Assembly: GCA_009760885.1 (NCBI GenBank)
Contig: CM019716.1
Coordinates: forward strand, 1,741,501-1,805,500
From: Achatina immaculata
Lineage: Eukaryota; Mollusca; Gastropoda; Stylommatophora; Achatinidae
Direction: 5' to 3'
DNA: 64,000 nt
Positions 62,821 through 64,000 of the stretch are shown here, in pieces. Within the stretch, counting starts at the first letter, position 1. Each line of letters begins with the position of its first letter. The notes below the pieces were generated by a model that made no database searches, was not told where the DNA came from, and saw nothing but the letters and a program-made list of their open reading frames with translations. The position numbers were made by a program, and so were the translations under genes.

Positions 62821-63373
62821 TACGTGAACTTTTTATATCTTTACTCAAAGGGTTTTTGTGCATGAATGAAACTGTTTTGATGTTCTAATTCTGTAGTTCT
62901 GAAGTTCTTTTCACCGAATGATTCATACGTAAACGCTCAGTTGATTAAGGAAAAAAAAAACTTCATTCATATTTATTTGTCACTTCGTCTGTCAAGTTAT
63001 CTTCATGATATCACACAATAATCTACATTTTAAAAAATACCGATAATAAAAAATCTTTAAAATGAATCAGTAAAACAAATATAAATATACACGTCTTCAC
63101 TCCCTGAAAAGATATAGGAAAGGGTTACGAAGCGATACATTTCTATACATGTTTTCTGCTTTTCTAAATCAATTTAAAGATGTACGCTGTTTTCTTGCAC
63201 CTGTTTTAAATGTTTGATCGGCCTGTATTGTACTGCATCATTTACTTATAGGACATCGATGCTTGCTTTAAAAGGAAATAAATGTTTCCTATATTCATGA
63301 CTGTGTATTTATATATTATGTATTGTGTTCATATATTATGTGTATTTATGTATTTATGCATGTTAGTGTATTT
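62821..63373. other. no gene recognised
   Basis: AT-rich; a TATTTATGTATT-rich stretch at 63285-63375 precedes the next ORF. Confidence 0.5.
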
Positions 63374-63685
63374 ATGTCCAAAGGTTCAAAATCAGACTAC
63401 GGCGGCATTGCATTCAGAACAGTCCCATATATCCTCCACCGCATGCCGTCGCATCCATCCAAGAGTATGTTTGCAAACAGTGTACCAGAATATAGATTTA
63501 TAGAAAGAAAGTTAGATAAGCTTTCAGGGAAGGATAAAATGAAAGTTAGACAACTCATCTTAGAATGGGAAAGTCGGGATAAAAAGGGTTATGTTCCACA
63601 GAAATCAATAGCTTTTAAGTCAGATGCTTGCATATCTCGTGCCGGCCATGATTCACAGATAACGTATGACAAAGAAAAGTATTGA
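63374..63685 (+). CDS. unrecognised ORF, possibly a terminal exon
   Basis: 103 codons from ATG 63374 to TGA. It has a Lys/Arg-rich, ordinary amino-acid mix: GIAFRTVPYILHRMPSHPSK, FIERKLDKLSGKDKMKVRQL and ILEWESRDKKGYVPQKSIAF. It is unlike the repeat-derived ORFs around it, and a helical central part is likely. I do not recognise the family. The AG at tccaaag|gttc just after the ATG means it might instead be the last exon of a gene entering from the left. No TATA or clear promoter is seen. Confidence 0.4.
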   Translation: MSKGSKSDYGGIAFRTVPYILHRMPSHPSKSMFANSVPEYRFIERKLDKLSGKDKMKVRQLILEWESRDKKGYVPQKSIAFKSDACISRAGHDSQITYDKEKY

Positions 63686-63689
63686 AACA

Positions 63690-64000
63690 GAAATCAGATT
63701 TTTCGAGTCAGCTGGAGTTTTGAGCTCATATATGATAAGTTAGGTTTGTGAGAGTAGCTTGTTGTTGTTGTTGTTGTTGTTGACTGAGTTAGAATGGGTT
63801 ACGAAGTTCAAGTTAGTTTGCTTTTGTTTAAGTGGAGATGTTTGGCAGTATTTCTCATCATGTAGAAGTTCCATTGCTTGTCCATTTTTTGGGCAAATTT
63901 TTACTACAGCGATTCTCAAGATGTAGACTGTTGTCGTGGCTGTCCTTTTTAGAGAAGGTAGATATTATTTACTGATTCAGTGAGTTGTGAGTGATGTGTT
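63690..64000. other. no gene recognised; short (GTT)n run
   Basis: A (TTG)n run at 63760-63782, otherwise unique AT-rich sequence. Confidence 0.5.

Overview
This is eukaryotic DNA, most likely from an invertebrate animal; I favour a lophotrochozoan, perhaps a gastropod mollusc, but that is inference. The support is one host gene with phased GT-AG introns, several kinds of non-LTR retrotransposon (RTE-like, CR1/L2-like, an I-like type), tRNA-derived SINEs, Tc1-like and Tigger/pogo-like DNA elements, and unusually many minisatellites. There are no bacterial operons, no rRNA and no CRISPR array.

Layout. 1-15.5 kb is gene-poor and repeat-rich: LINE fragments, a minisatellite split by a LINE fragment, a minus-strand CR1-like element with nested insertions (3.77-6.7 kb), a Tigger-like MITE (7.1-7.4 kb), a decayed RTE element (9.0-11.5 kb), and a recent-looking 2.1-kb direct tandem duplication (11.28-15.49 kb) carrying large GATA/GACA-type arrays.

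15.7-60.4 kb is one plus-strand gene that I assembled from splice sites and reading phase: 18 supported coding exons plus one weak candidate exon, about 940 codons recovered. It encodes a protein of tandem, mostly degenerate EF-hand pairs and is best matched to the EFCAB6 (DJBP) family. Phases agree at every junction except before exon 4, where one exon (the first half of an EF-hand) was not found. The introns hold nested LINEs, SINEs, a Tc1 relic and some thirty tandem arrays.

60.4-64 kb holds a LINE fragment, a 131-bp-arm palindrome made from an inverted pair of tRNA-like SINEs, an RTE remnant, and a short unrecognised ORF (63374-63685).

The most unusual signal is that tandem arrays in the EF-hand gene repeatedly coincide with splice junctions. 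The 3' splice site plus exon start is amplified at exon 13 (57 bp x2), exon 16 (44 bp, diverged) and exon 17 (44 bp x4), and the exon 7 donor lies in the first copy of another array. Two in-frame alternative acceptors result. No coherent multi-gene system is visible; the interest lies in the repeat biology and how it touches splicing.
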